A stretch of 16,765 nt of DNA from assembly GCA_036939355.1 (NCBI GenBank), contig JALLAP010000598.1, forward strand, positions 1 to 16,765. Reading direction: 5' to 3'. The translations under genes and the position numbers were made by a program. Of the stretch, positions 6,379 to 14,992 are shown in pieces (within the stretch, counting starts at the first letter, position 1; the number at the start of each line of letters is the position of its first letter). This DNA is from Thalassiosira profunda. Lineage: Eukaryota > Bacillariophyta > Thalassiosirophyceae > Thalassiosirales > Thalassiosiraceae. The notes below the pieces were generated by a model, which was not told where the DNA came from, ran no database searches, and saw only the letters and a program-made list of their open reading frames with translations.

Positions 6379-9260
6379 ATGCCACACACCACGCCCCCTG
6401 GACCCCCTCCTCCACCATCGTCCCCCCCGGCGGGGGCGGCCGCCGTCCCCCCAACTGGCGCACCGCGTCAAACTCGCGCGTGCGCCGCCGGTGAATTGCA
6501 AAACAAAGACGACGAGGCGAACTCGGCGGCTGCACCTGCACCGCCCTCGGCTCCGGCTCCTTCGGCATCAGAGAAGGATGGTGCGGCGTCGTCTACCGGC
6601 GGCGCGGACGCCGACGATACGACGGGAATGAAGGTGGGGGTGCCCGAGAATGGCGAGCGCGGCAAAGTCGCCGCTGAAACGACTGCGAGGAAGACAAAGA
6701 AGACGAAGAAGAAGAAGAAGGCGGAAACGATCGGGAAGGGCAAGCGCGTGTACATCGAGCGGGACAAGCTGAAGCACGTGGTGGGCGTGGGGACGCCGGC
6801 GCGGGAGGTCATCCAGCAGCAGGTGAACGGGAAGTTCCGATTTTATGGGACGTGCAACGGGAGACACCTCCAGGCACAGTACAAGGTCACGATCGACTTG
6901 TTCCCGGAGGGGGGGAATGAGGTGATCATCAACAGAAAGGAGATCGTGGTGATCGCGAAGGACGCGGAGGAGCCGCCGTACGATCCGAAGTACAAGGAGA
7001 AACAGGATATGATCGAGGAGTGCTCGGAGATGAACGACAAGGCGACGCCGGGAGACAAGAAGACGCCGGGAAAGGGAAACGTCAACCACGCGGCCGCGTC
7101 CACGCAAGCGTTTCTCGATCTTTCTGTGGAAGCAAAGAAGGTGGCAAAGACATTCGAGTACAAATACGGGTCAAAGGATGAGGACAAAATCGAATGGAAG
7201 ATTCTGGGGGAGGACGAGCAGATCACCGAAGACCCAATGAAGGAAGCAGCGGACGACGAGGTGCCGTCGCCGCTCGACGAGGATGATATCGAGTGGGATC
7301 CCGATCCAAAGAAAACAGATTACAATTCACTCCTCTTCGAGCATTTCTTCCCATCGTTGGAGGGCAAAGCGAAATTGCTCGACAAGTTTCTCGCCCGTCC
7401 GTCGGCCAACTATCACAACACCGTCCGGGATAAGAATATAAAATTCCATCGTCCCGACGCTGACGATCCCGATGAGCTGGTGAGTTGCAATGGTTTATGG
7501 TTGCATCTAATCCAACCTATTTCATCTAACACTGTGTGTTGCAGTTGAAAATATGCCTCACTGTTATGATTGCAGCAACTCTCCAAGTAGAGAAGGGTAT
7601 GGAAAACTTGTGGCGGCAAGGCGAGTCCGCCGGCATGATGGACTATCCCAACTTCGGCCAGTTCATTCCAAGGGATTACTTCAAGGTATTTCTATCGGGC
7701 TTGCCGTACCTCTGGGCGGACGAAATGTACTGGGAAATCCCCCCGCGCGATCTACCGTGGGAGTTCTTCCTGCCGTTCGTCGGAGAGTACAACGAGAAAC
7801 GGGCAAAAATACTCAAGGTGCTCTACCTTATGTTGGACGAGTCCATGTCCGGGTGGCGTCCCAAGACGTCCAAGTGCGGTGGATTGCCCCACATTTCGCA
7901 CGAGCCGCGCAAGCCGGTGCCTCTTGGCACAATGCTACGCAACGCTGTGGAATGCATCACGGGTATCTTTGTCTACCACGACCCCGTCCAGGCCCCTTCG
8001 GGCCAATGGAAGAAGAAGTGGTCGGACCCGCCGGTGCCATCGCATATGCCAAGAGGCGAGGCCATCAGTTACGCTACCGCAGAGGTTCTCCGTCAGGCAG
8101 AAGGATCGAAGGTCGAGAAAGGCGGCTGGGTGGGCGGCGACGCGTGGTTTGGTTCGATCATGTCTGTCGTGGAGCTCAAGCAACAACTCGACCTCTACTC
8201 CACCTTCATCGTCAAACAAAACACGCAGTACTTCCCGATGAAGGTGCTCCACGAGGTTCTCGTCGCCCGCTACCCAAAACGGCCGGCGGGACGCTGGGTG
8301 GTCATGCAGGCCACGATTGGCGGAGTGGAATTGTATGTGATGGCCTATGCTTGGTCTCACCGCGGCGTGGCGTACTTTGTGTCTTCGTGCGGCACCACCG
8401 TTCAGCACGAGAAGAATTACATCTCCAAGTTTGAAGATGAGTTCGGGAATGTGCAGCACAAAGAGCTTCCCCGCCCCACTGTCGCACACTTTCTGTACGA
8501 GTTTGCACCGCTCATTGATGAGCACAACAAGGCGAGGCAAAACTTCCTTGCCCTGGAAAAGTGCTGGTTGACGAAGGACTGTTGGGTCAGGCTCATGACG
8601 ACATTCCTTGGGATGGCCGTTGTGGATTTGCAACGCCTGGATAGGAACTTACGTCACGGACGGAACGCCAGGGCGGTATGCTTGGATGACGAGGACGAGG
8701 AGGACGACATGCACATCAAGAGGATGGCGAACCTCATTTGCAAGCCGTTGACGTCCGGGAAGTTGAGCTATCGCGAGTTGCCCCAGCCGAGCGCTCGTGA
8801 TACGACGGAATCCGCGGCGAAGAAGCCCATCGTACGCATCGTCGGAGAGGACGGGAGCATGTACTATCCCGAGCAGCCGGGCAAAAAGCAGCAGCCGCGG
8901 ACGATGAGCTGCTTCATTTGCCGGCAGTACGAGCCGAAGCAAAAGAAGACATGCTGGCAGTGCCGGACCTGCGGCATGCCGCTCTGCCAGCGAGACAGGA
9001 CGAATTCGAAGCGCCAGGATACGTGTGTCGAGGAGCACCGCAGTTCGACAGACGAATACATTGGGTGCAACCTCATGAAGAGGGATAAATTCGTCTTGCC
9101 CGAGGAATACCAGCAGTATGCGCTGACGCGGAACGTGCTGGCCCAGAAGGAGCAGAAAAAGGAGGGGAGGAAGCGGAGTGCAGATAGGAAGAAGGCGGCG
9201 GCGGCGGAGGCAGATGTTGACGCCGTGACTCCGTCGCCCACCAAACGCCGTCGCGGGTAG
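6379..9260 (+). CDS. piggyBac-like transposase, 938 aa, two exons (6379-7479, 7545-9260)
   Basis: The protein would cut and rejoin DNA at the transposon ends by the DDD mechanism of the piggyBac family (DDE_Tnp_1_7). Exon 1 gives residues 1-367: a Pro/Ala-rich start, a Lys tract at about 105-115, a possible small beta-rich domain at about 120-200, and an acidic stretch. Splicing 7480-7544 keeps the frame and joins DDPDEL to LKICL, in the middle of the transposase N-terminal region. Three candidate catalytic aspartates fit the family order: D465 in LMLDESMSGW, D566 in GGDAWFGS and D692 in LIDEHNKARQ. A C-terminal Cys-rich domain has C823-x2-C826, C837-x2-C840-x2-C843, C848, C861, H865 and C875, then a basic tail ending PTKRRRG, a likely nuclear signal. 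There are no stops or frameshifts. The ATG at 6379 is the first in frame; the upstream ATG at 6357 is in another frame. The gene sits inside matching inverted repeats, which supports a transposon gene over a domesticated one. Confidence 0.85.
7480..7544 (+). other. Intron of the transposase gene (65 bp)
   Basis: It begins GTGAGT and ends TGTTGCAG, phase 0, with a pyrimidine-rich stretch before the acceptor. The exon 1 frame runs on only 69 bases past the donor before a stop. The exon 2 frame continues the conserved transposase fold. Confidence 0.85.
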
Positions 9261-9402
9261 ATGTTCTATTGTTGCATTCCGAAGAGGAGCAAGTCATCGG
9301 ACAAATTTGGGCTTGAGTGTGTTGTTGTGTTCATTCATAAAATAGTGAATTGTTTTGCGCGAGCGTGTGTCGACCGCGTCCCCGCCCCTCCCCGCTCCGC
9401 CA

Positions 9403-9750
9403 TCAAAATCTTCGTCTCGTTATGCCCAGCTCAATTCGGCCCAGAGTTTCCACAGCACCCCCCCAACCGCCTTCAAACGCAGCCCCACGTTCGACCGACC
9501 CTTGATATCGAAGTTTCGACCGGAGAAAGCTCGCCAAGTCTCCTCCAATCGATCGTATCCCCCGGGGCGCCGGCAGGTGCACCGTCCGTAGAGACCGAAT
9601 TTGGGCAAAAGTGACCTGCTGTATGTACATCAAGTCCATGGCCGACGTGATGACCCTTCCCCCCTCATAGTACCCCTCGAAGTACGGCATCTGGGCCATG
9701 AATTGCAAGGTGATGGGGTTGTCGATCGCTCCAAACGCGATGCACCCCCG
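9403..9750 (-). pseudogene. Possible antisense coding remnant inside the transposon
   Basis: The minus-strand frame is open for 115 codons between TGA at 9753-9751 and the stop at 9403. Its upstream part reads AFGAIDNPITLQFMAQMPYF, then EGYYEGGRVITSAMDLMYIQ, which looks like a folded protein, not a random frame. It has no ATG near its upstream end. The same frame is open again above the TGA for about 40 more codons. Around the middle a neighbouring frame (9420-9608) looks equally protein-like. A broken gene or an unspliced exon would explain this. I do not recognise the family, and chance is still possible. Confidence 0.25.
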
Positions 9751-10252
9751 TCAAACGCCACCAACTGTAGCAGCGTTCGTCAATTGGGAGTCAGAGAACG
9801 CCCAAAACGCGGCGTCATCGCGGCAATCTGCCCCCCATCCCCTCCCATGGTCACTGTCGGATATTACGACGTCGTTCGTTTACACCCGGCGGCCTCACAT
9901 CGCTCGATTGGACGATGGTTCTGCTCGCATCGCGAGGCCATGATGAAATTGCAACCTCGGCGAAGCAGCGCTCTTGCGAGAAGGATCGTGGCCGAGGGAG
10001 AGATCCGCCGGCGTCCGGTGACAGCCCGATGGGTCGGCCGCATATCCGCGAAGTTGCAGCTCCGGGACGCCATGCGTTCTTGCGTAGGAGGGCGGGTAGT
10101 AGGTGGTCCGGCTGGCCGCCATTTTGTGTTCCTCGGGCCAAAATTGCTCGAACATCGAGCTTCGCTTGTAAGATGAGAAATCGCATATTCGACAAAATAG
10201 AATGAAAATTCCCGTATTGACGAAGCTCGGAGCTGGCAAGAGGTCGAAAAAT

Positions 10253-10276
10253 GCGGAACCCATACGGGAGCTAATA
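10253..10276 (+). repeat. Right subterminal motif (GCGGAACCCATAC-n3-AGCTAATA)
   Basis: This is the direct-orientation partner of 6101-6124. A shorter related string, GCTAATAACCCATCC, follows at about 10318-10332 and runs into the right terminal repeat. Confidence 0.75.
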
Positions 10277-10323
10277 CGTAGAAATCTACGGCGGAATAGT
10301 ATCCGGTTTTATGCTCGGCTAAT

Positions 10324-10356
10324 AACCCATCCGCGGACAGACCACCACTAGATAGG
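10324..10356 (-). repeat. Right terminal inverted repeat of the piggyBac-like element
   Basis: It reads AACCCATCC, then CGCGGACAGACCACC, and ends ACTAGATAGG on the plus strand. Its reverse complement matches the left end at 6061-6091. The outer six bases GATAGG are mirrored immediately outside by CCTATC (10358-10363). Confidence 0.88.
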
Positions 10357-10385
10357 ACCTATCGTACTTAGAGGTATCTAAGTAC
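10351..10385. repeat. Two abutting palindromes at the right transposon boundary
   Basis: GATAGG-A-CCTATC spans 10351-10363 and straddles the transposon end. GTACTTAGA (10364-10372) and TCTAAGTAC (10377-10385) then form a perfect 9-bp stem with a GGTA loop. The two palindromes touch without a spacer. They lie about 100-130 bp upstream of the next gene's ATG. Confidence 0.75.
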
Positions 10386-10481
10386 AAAGCCGCCCTCGCT
10401 CCTCGCTCGCCCTCAACTCCCAACTCGCCCTCACGACATCTCACGCACCCGAGAGCTGCTGTCGATGAACCCCGCTCTAGC

Positions 10482-12615
10482 ATGGCGTTGTCCAAAGAGT
10501 TCTGTCCCTCGGGCTGGGAGTGTCCGCACTGCCACAATCGCGGCGCGTCGTTCTTTCGGGGATCCTGCTCCCACGACGTCTGCCAGAGCTGTCTTTCTGC
10601 GGCCATCAATCGCAGCAATCTCGTCAAGCGCGCGGCCACGCGGAAGCGAGGCGACGCGTCCGTGGTGGAGGTGGCGTGCCCCATCGATGCCTGCAGCTCC
10701 GGGAAGTTTGTGCTGGAGAAGTCCAAGTTCGGCGGCGGGGAGCAGAGATCGCCCGAAGTGATTGATTTGTGCGACGATGACAAAGATACTCAGCCTGTTT
10801 CTACGGCGGTGAAGGAGGAAAAGGCGAAAGCATCAAGCTCGGCTGGTCCGAATTGCAATGCAGGCTCGGCGAAGGCAGAGGTCAAGAAGGAGAAGGGAGC
10901 AAAACCTCCCGTCAAGAAGGAAAAGCAGGAGACGCCGACAACGCCCGCTGCTGCCTCCAGCCCTGCTCCCGACACATCAAACGCACACAACATCGTGTCT
11001 CCCCTTCCAGCCAAGAGAGCAAAGCCTCCCGTCAAGAAGGAAAAGCTGGAGACGTCGACAGAGCCCGCTGCCCCCAGCACTTCCCTCAGCACAAACACAT
11101 CAAACACACAGGGCACAAAGAAGAGCAACCTCAAGCCTCTCTTTGAGATTGGAGATGCAGTCTACGCAGCGTGGAAGGATACCAAGGGCGACGTTTCGTG
11201 GTATCCCGGGACAGTGAAATCTTACGTCANCAGTCTACGCAGCGTGGAAGGATACCAAGGGCGACGTTTCGTGGTATCCCGGGACAGTGAAATCCTACGT
11301 CACTAAGGGCGAGAGCGAATACGGCCCTCTCCGCATCTATCACGTCAATTACGATGATGGAGATACGTCGAACAACATCGAGGACCACTGGATCATGTCG
11401 AAGGAGGATTACGAACTGACGGAGGAGTTCGGGGAGAAGGGACGGAAGGGGGTAAAGGAGAGGCGCGATCACAAGTCGACCGATCAGTGGGCGTCCAAAG
11501 TAGGATGGTATGAGGTGAAGATCGGCGGGGTGACGCAGCGCTTCTCGTTGCTTTCCGAGGCGATGAAGGCGCACGATGCCTGCAAAAGCGATGATAGCGG
11601 CGAGGGAGGCAGCTCCGACGATGAAAGTGACGACGAATCGAGATTCTCCGAGGGCGATCTGAGCAGTGAAGAGGAGTCCGACGAGGAGGATGGTGGGAAG
11701 AACGCGAAACGACGCCGGCTCAATCTTTCCGCAGAAGCGAGCGTCCCGAATGATCAGTTCTGGGAAGTCAATCGAGCGGACATCCAGTTTACTGGAGACG
11801 CCTTCAAATCCAAATCGATCTTCCACCTGAACTCCTTTGTCAACGGGCAGAAGAAAAAGAACCAGGTGAGTGAATATGATGTGCAACAAGTGAACATGTT
11901 CTGTGATCGGGGAAGCGTATGTCCTTACTTGCTTCTTATTTGATACCAGGCGTTCTCTCTGTTTATCCGCGAGGGAGTGGCCACGCCAGGATTTGATCCG
12001 GTGCCGAAGTCGATTGACGCCGATCAGATTGCAGGCATGTCGCAAACAGAGCTGAGAGAAGCAATTACTGCAATCGACGGAGGATGGGGAGCGGGCCAAA
12101 CGGCGCTGTGGCTGAAGAAAGCTGCGGTGGGTTCCTTCGTTATCTTGCGCCACGAATATCCCAAGTGTCGCTTCTGCCCGGATAGGCTGAAGAACGAGGA
12201 TGGCCAATACATTGGGCCGGTGTACGTGATAGGAATTGTCACGAAAAAGGTGGTGCCCTGGTCTGCCGAGGAGACGGAGCTGGCGGAGAAAAAGATGGGC
12301 GAGTTTCACCGGGTCAAGCCTGCCCACAGGGGAGACTCTGCAGACCCAGGAGGCTGGCACGTCCACAACCTCTGCCGGGTCTCCTGGCGGAGGATGGGCT
12401 ACAAGAAGGACCTGAAGGATCCGACGAGGGGCTACATCAGCAAAATTTGCCAGCCCACGCTTGCACACATATTGAAGGATCCGACGAAGGTCCATGAGGG
12501 CATGACAATGGAGGACATCCGCGAGGATCTCTGGACGAATGCGACCATCCCCATCCGTGCCGATGAGTTCGATGACAAGTTCAATCACAAGGGCGAGACC
12601 GGTCCAGTATGCTGA
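10482..12615 (+). CDS. RING-like / SUMO-interacting motif / Tudor-like protein, 658 aa after gap correction
   Basis: Two biological exons are seen (10482-11865 and 11950-12615), with an artificial duplication around N at 11230. Reading 10482-11229, then 11303-11865, then 11950-12615 gives one open frame. Domains in order: a RING-like finger with C14-x2-C17, C29-x-H31-x2-C34-x2-C37 and C66-x4-C71; a SUMO-interacting-type motif EVIDLCDDD at 92-100; a Lys-rich linker with four psi-K-x-E sites (VKEE at 110, VKKE at 134, 144 and 184) and two copies of a KPPVKKEK unit; a Tudor-like fold at about 219-290 with FEIGDAVYAAW, SWYPGTV and YHVNYDDGD; an acidic Ser/Asp/Glu tract at about 344-380 and a basic KRRR; and an unrecognised C-terminal domain at 400-658 with CRFCPDRL. 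Tudor folds read methylated residues. RING plus SIM resembles SUMO-targeted ubiquitin ligases. Function is inferred from motifs only, and the last Cys pair is atypical for a RING. Confidence 0.75.
11158..11302 (+). repeat. 72-bp near-identical duplication flanking a single N (probable assembly artefact)
   Basis: Bases 11158-11229 and 11231-11302 match except for one base (AATCTTACG versus AATCCTACG), with N at 11230. Both copies encode the same part of the Tudor-like domain. Skipping one copy plus N restores the frame. The single difference could be an allelic variant or an error. Confidence 0.85.
11866..11949 (+). other. Intron of the RING/Tudor-like gene (84 bp)
   Basis: The donor is GTGAGT and the acceptor ATACCAG, phase 0, joining GQKKKNQ to AFSLFIREG. 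Without splicing the frame stops at 11941-11943. Confidence 0.85.
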
Positions 12616-12808
12616 GTGGTGTTGGGAAGATCGGGCTAACCGCCTTCAACAAACACAAATGAGTGTCCCACTCTTCGTTAAGCCAATCACTAGGAACAGC
12701 TGTTAACATAAGATCCATTGAGTGTGGCCCATTTGTTTCCTCCACATTGCTCTGTGTCGGTTCAATCATTGCTGTTGTAACGGTTCATTCCTCCGCCGCC
12801 CCGCCAGT

Positions 12809-13353
12809 TCATATCGACATCAACTGAAACACCGCCGCCGACACCAGCCCCACCACCGCACTCGTCCCCATCCACCCCAACTCCACCGCCCCGTTCGGAC
12901 TGTCGTACCCCTCGTCGACGCACACCCGCCGCCACTCGTCCTCGACGCACCCCTGGCGCCACACCGCGCATCTGCACTCGTACTTGGTCTCGGTCATATT
13001 GGTCGCGAGGTTGTTGTGCGTGTGCTTCCGATGGTCGGAGCAGCGCCACGAGTCGCCCACGCAGTAGATGCAGGCTGCGGTTTGGCGGAGGAGAAAAGTT
13101 TGCGTGAGATATGTGCATCTCAGCCACTCTCGACCCAAACGCGCCAAATGAATCAATGGGATAACCGCTCACCTGCAAGGCAGTCTGTCTCATTCAAAAC
13201 GTGGGGGAACGTGGCGATGTCAGTGGCGTTGTTGGGATTGTTGGGGTTGGGGCAGGTGAAGGTGGCGTTGCAGGATGGATGTGAAGGTTCGCCCTCCGAG
13301 GCGACGAACGCCACCGGCGTAGCGAGGGCGAGGAGGAGGAGGAGGGCCCGCAT
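12809..13353 (-). CDS. Small secreted Cys-rich protein, probably GPI-anchored, 148 aa, two exons (13353-13173, 13074-12809)
   Basis: Exon 1 starts at an ATG at 13353 with a classic signal peptide (MRALLLLLALATPVAFVAS). The mature part has about ten Cys and four N-glycosylation sequons (NAT, NAT, NET and NMT). Splicing 13172-13075 joins CLA to ACIYC across a split codon (G|CC). The C-terminus, after SPNGAVELG, is a hydrophobic segment (SAVVGLVSAAVFQLMSI) with no basic tail, as in GPI-attachment signals. A membrane or cell-surface location follows. I do not recognise a family. It diverges from the four-helix membrane protein gene and converges with the RING/Tudor-like gene. Confidence 0.72.
13075..13172 (-). 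other. Intron of the secreted protein gene (98 bp)
   Basis: On the minus strand it begins GTGAGC and ends CCGCAG, after a pyrimidine-rich stretch (TTTTCTCCTCC). It is phase 1. Read-through would stop within about 15 bases of the donor. Confidence 0.8.
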
Positions 13354-13602
13354 GCTGCGCTTAGCTCATGGCAGGGTGTGAGGCGATGAGGCGACCGGTC
13401 CAACTCCACGCCGGGCGCCTGGGGCGCGTCGAGAGGAGCCCCGGGCGGCCAAGAAGAAAAAATGCACACTAGCCCACATACGTAGGAATTAACACGGTAT
13501 TTGGCGGGTGACACTAAGAAATCCAAACGCAAGCGCGGGCGCACAAATCGAGTTGGAAGGGAAGGTGCGTGCGTGAAGCAACCCACCAGAACTTGCAACA
13601 CC
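13354..13602. promoter_or_regulatory. Divergent intergenic region, presumed shared promoter
   Basis: 249 bp separate two ATGs pointing away from each other (13353 on minus, 13603 on plus). Both proteins appear to be membrane or surface proteins, so co-regulation is plausible. ATACGTAGGAATT at about 13479 and a GC-rich block (GCCGGGCGCCTGGGGCGCG) are visible. No TATA box was recognised, and no specific factor site is claimed. Confidence 0.45.
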
Positions 13603-14496
13603 ATGGGCTTCTTCTCCCGCAGCGCACCCGCCGAGGACCCCGACCGCTCCGCGGCCTCCACGGCCGCCTGGCAGAGCGTCGGCGGCGACAGCACCACGCT
13701 GTCTCAACACGAATCCAACGCGGGAGACGGCTCGGGATTCCTGCACCCCGAATCCTCCCTCTCGTCCAACCGCGAACTGCGGGACAACACCGAATGGTCC
13801 AAAGAGCGGACGTCGCAGCAGCTGGAGCTGGAGGATGGAATAGATAGGGAGGGCGCGGGAGGATGCTGCGCCAATTGGATGGAGGGGACGATCAAGGCGC
13901 TCCACGTGGTCGACGCCTCCGCCGGGATTGCGATGATCGTGTACGGGGCTCTAATATTGCAATTCGACGAGCCGGCCCTGGCGGCCGTGCTCTTCTGCCT
14001 GATATTGGGGTGCGTCCACCTCGCGACGAGCCTCCTGGGGATGTGGTCCTATTTCATGCGGGGGTGCGGGAGGTTCGGATTGGCGGTCAGCGCATGGATC
14101 GGCCCGTACGTCGCGTTCTTCTATCTCACAATGGTCATCTCGCTGGCGGTGGACTCCAGTGGCTTTTTGCAATATCTGGACGACCACAAGGAGGTCATGT
14201 ACCTGGGCCCCAACGCCGCCGCCAACTGCCGGAGGCTGCTGCCCCTCTTCTACACTATCCTGATCGTCCTGGGCCTGCTGGAATCATCGAGATTTTGCGT
14301 GCTGGTCAGAATGCGGGACCGGCTTCTCAGAAACGAGGAGGCGGACGCGTTCGTTCCGCGATCGAGCCACCGCAGCGCGCCGGTATCGGCGAACAATACC
14401 CTGACGGAGGCGCTGTTGAACGACGCCATCGAAGCGGAAAGGGCAGAAGCGGGGGGGAAGGAAACGGCCGAGACGCCGGATTGGTGGGAAAAGTAG
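13603..14496 (+). CDS. Four-transmembrane-helix protein, 297 aa
   Basis: The first ATG of the frame is at 13603 (ACACCATGG, a good context). The open frame begins farther upstream but only with non-ATG codons. Residues 1-95 are a hydrophilic, Ser/Glu-rich cytoplasmic-looking part. Four hydrophobic helices follow at about 101-121, 125-148, 157-183 and 211-235. The C-terminal tail is acidic and ends ETPDWWEK. The helix layout recalls tetraspanins, but the loop between helices 3 and 4 is only about 27 residues with one Cys and lacks the CCG motif, so it is not a canonical tetraspanin. It could be a lineage-specific tetraspan protein. Confidence 0.75.
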   Translation: MGFFSRSAPAEDPDRSAASTAAWQSVGGDSTTLSQHESNAGDGSGFLHPESSLSSNRELRDNTEWSKERTSQQLELEDGIDREGAGGCCANWMEGTIKALHVVDASAGIAMIVYGALILQFDEPALAAVLFCLILGCVHLATSLLGMWSYFMRGCGRFGLAVSAWIGPYVAFFYLTMVISLAVDSSGFLQYLDDHKEVMYLGPNAAANCRRLLPLFYTILIVLGLLESSRFCVLVRMRDRLLRNEEADAFVPRSSHRSAPVSANNTLTEALLNDAIEAERAEAGGKETAETPDWWEK

Positions 14497-14992
14497 ATGG
14501 CGGTGCGTGGGCTGGGGACGGGAACTGAATTGTCGCAGCATCTACCAGAACGCTGCCAGTAACGGATCGAAGGAGGGAAGACATGTTCATAAGAGTTTAG
14601 TTTTCTTCATTGGATCAGCGGAACTCGGTCCGGATTTGGGGAATTGCAGGTCGTCCACAGTGTATGTATGTGTTGTATATGTTCGGGCCCCTCCTGTATT
14701 GACTGGCTGCTTCCGACATCCCACGTTGCGGTTGAACCTACTGTGTTTGCCTAATATCACTTGAAAGAGGCCTGGCAAAACTGGCAATAATGCAGCCTGC
14801 AAATAATCCTGGCTCGAGGAGCAGATGATCGTGTACATACGCATTTTAGTACAAAAGCGATTTTAGGCGAATTATTTAGCGAATTCGGCGCGCTTTTGAT
14901 GACTCAGCGCAACCATGCCGCCGCAGACGAGCTCGGCGGCGGCGTGGCACACACCATCCGTCTCACTTTTCACCAGTCGATACACCTGCACC
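14497..14992 (+). other. Intergenic region upstream of the plastid protein gene
   Basis: It holds the 3' region of the four-helix protein gene and the promoter of the next gene. A TGACTCA string, the classic bZIP (AP-1/GCN4-type) palindrome, occurs at 14900-14906, about 90 bp before the ATG. A single 7-mer can arise by chance. No other gene or repeat is supported. Confidence 0.4.

Larger units (their letters stand above)
9261..10323. other. Non-transposase interior of the element, about 1 kb
   Basis: This lies between the transposase stop and the right terminal repeat, much longer than a typical 3' UTR. It has several frames of 60-190 codons on both strands and no recognised family. The most protein-like stretch is on the minus strand at 9403-9750. 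It could be captured host DNA, a decayed second gene or simple spacer. Confidence 0.5.
6061..10356 (+). mobile_element. piggyBac-type DNA transposon with inverted ends and intact transposase (4,296 bp)
   Basis: The left end (6061-6091) and the reverse complement of the right end (10324-10356) agree at all but one of 31 aligned bases, plus a 2-bp insertion in the right copy. Both begin CCTATCTAGTGGT. Between them lies an uninterrupted two-exon transposase gene with the three expected aspartates and a C-terminal Cys-rich domain. A 24-bp subterminal motif is shared by both ends. A start of CC(C/T) fits the piggyBac superfamily. The usual TTAA target duplication is not visible: the left flank ends TTACA and the right flank begins ACCTATCG. 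The element may be old at its flanks, may have been rearranged at the boundary, or may use a different target. Whether it still moves cannot be judged from one copy. Confidence 0.82.

Noticed and set aside
7553..8434. 293-codon plus-strand frame, and the 232-codon minus-strand frame at 7935-8633
   Set aside because: Both overlap the transposase core, which carries the family motifs. These are shadow frames of GC-rich coding DNA.
11227..12588. 453-codon minus-strand open frame
   Set aside because: It is antisense to the RING/Tudor-like gene. It crosses the N gap and the intron, and its translation has no domain structure, while the plus strand has recognisable motifs and a canonical intron.
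5885..13486. TACGTAG string found four times (about 5887, 6323, 10275 and 13479), upstream of plus-strand genes
   Set aside because: A 7-base string is expected about twice on both strands in a window this size, so four hits do not establish a regulatory motif.
13603..14496. Canonical tetraspanin
   Set aside because: Four helices are present, but the loop between helices 3 and 4 is too short and lacks the CCG motif.
13863..14528. 221-codon plus-strand frame
   Set aside because: It is an out-of-frame shadow of the four-helix membrane protein, Arg/Gly-rich with no domain features.
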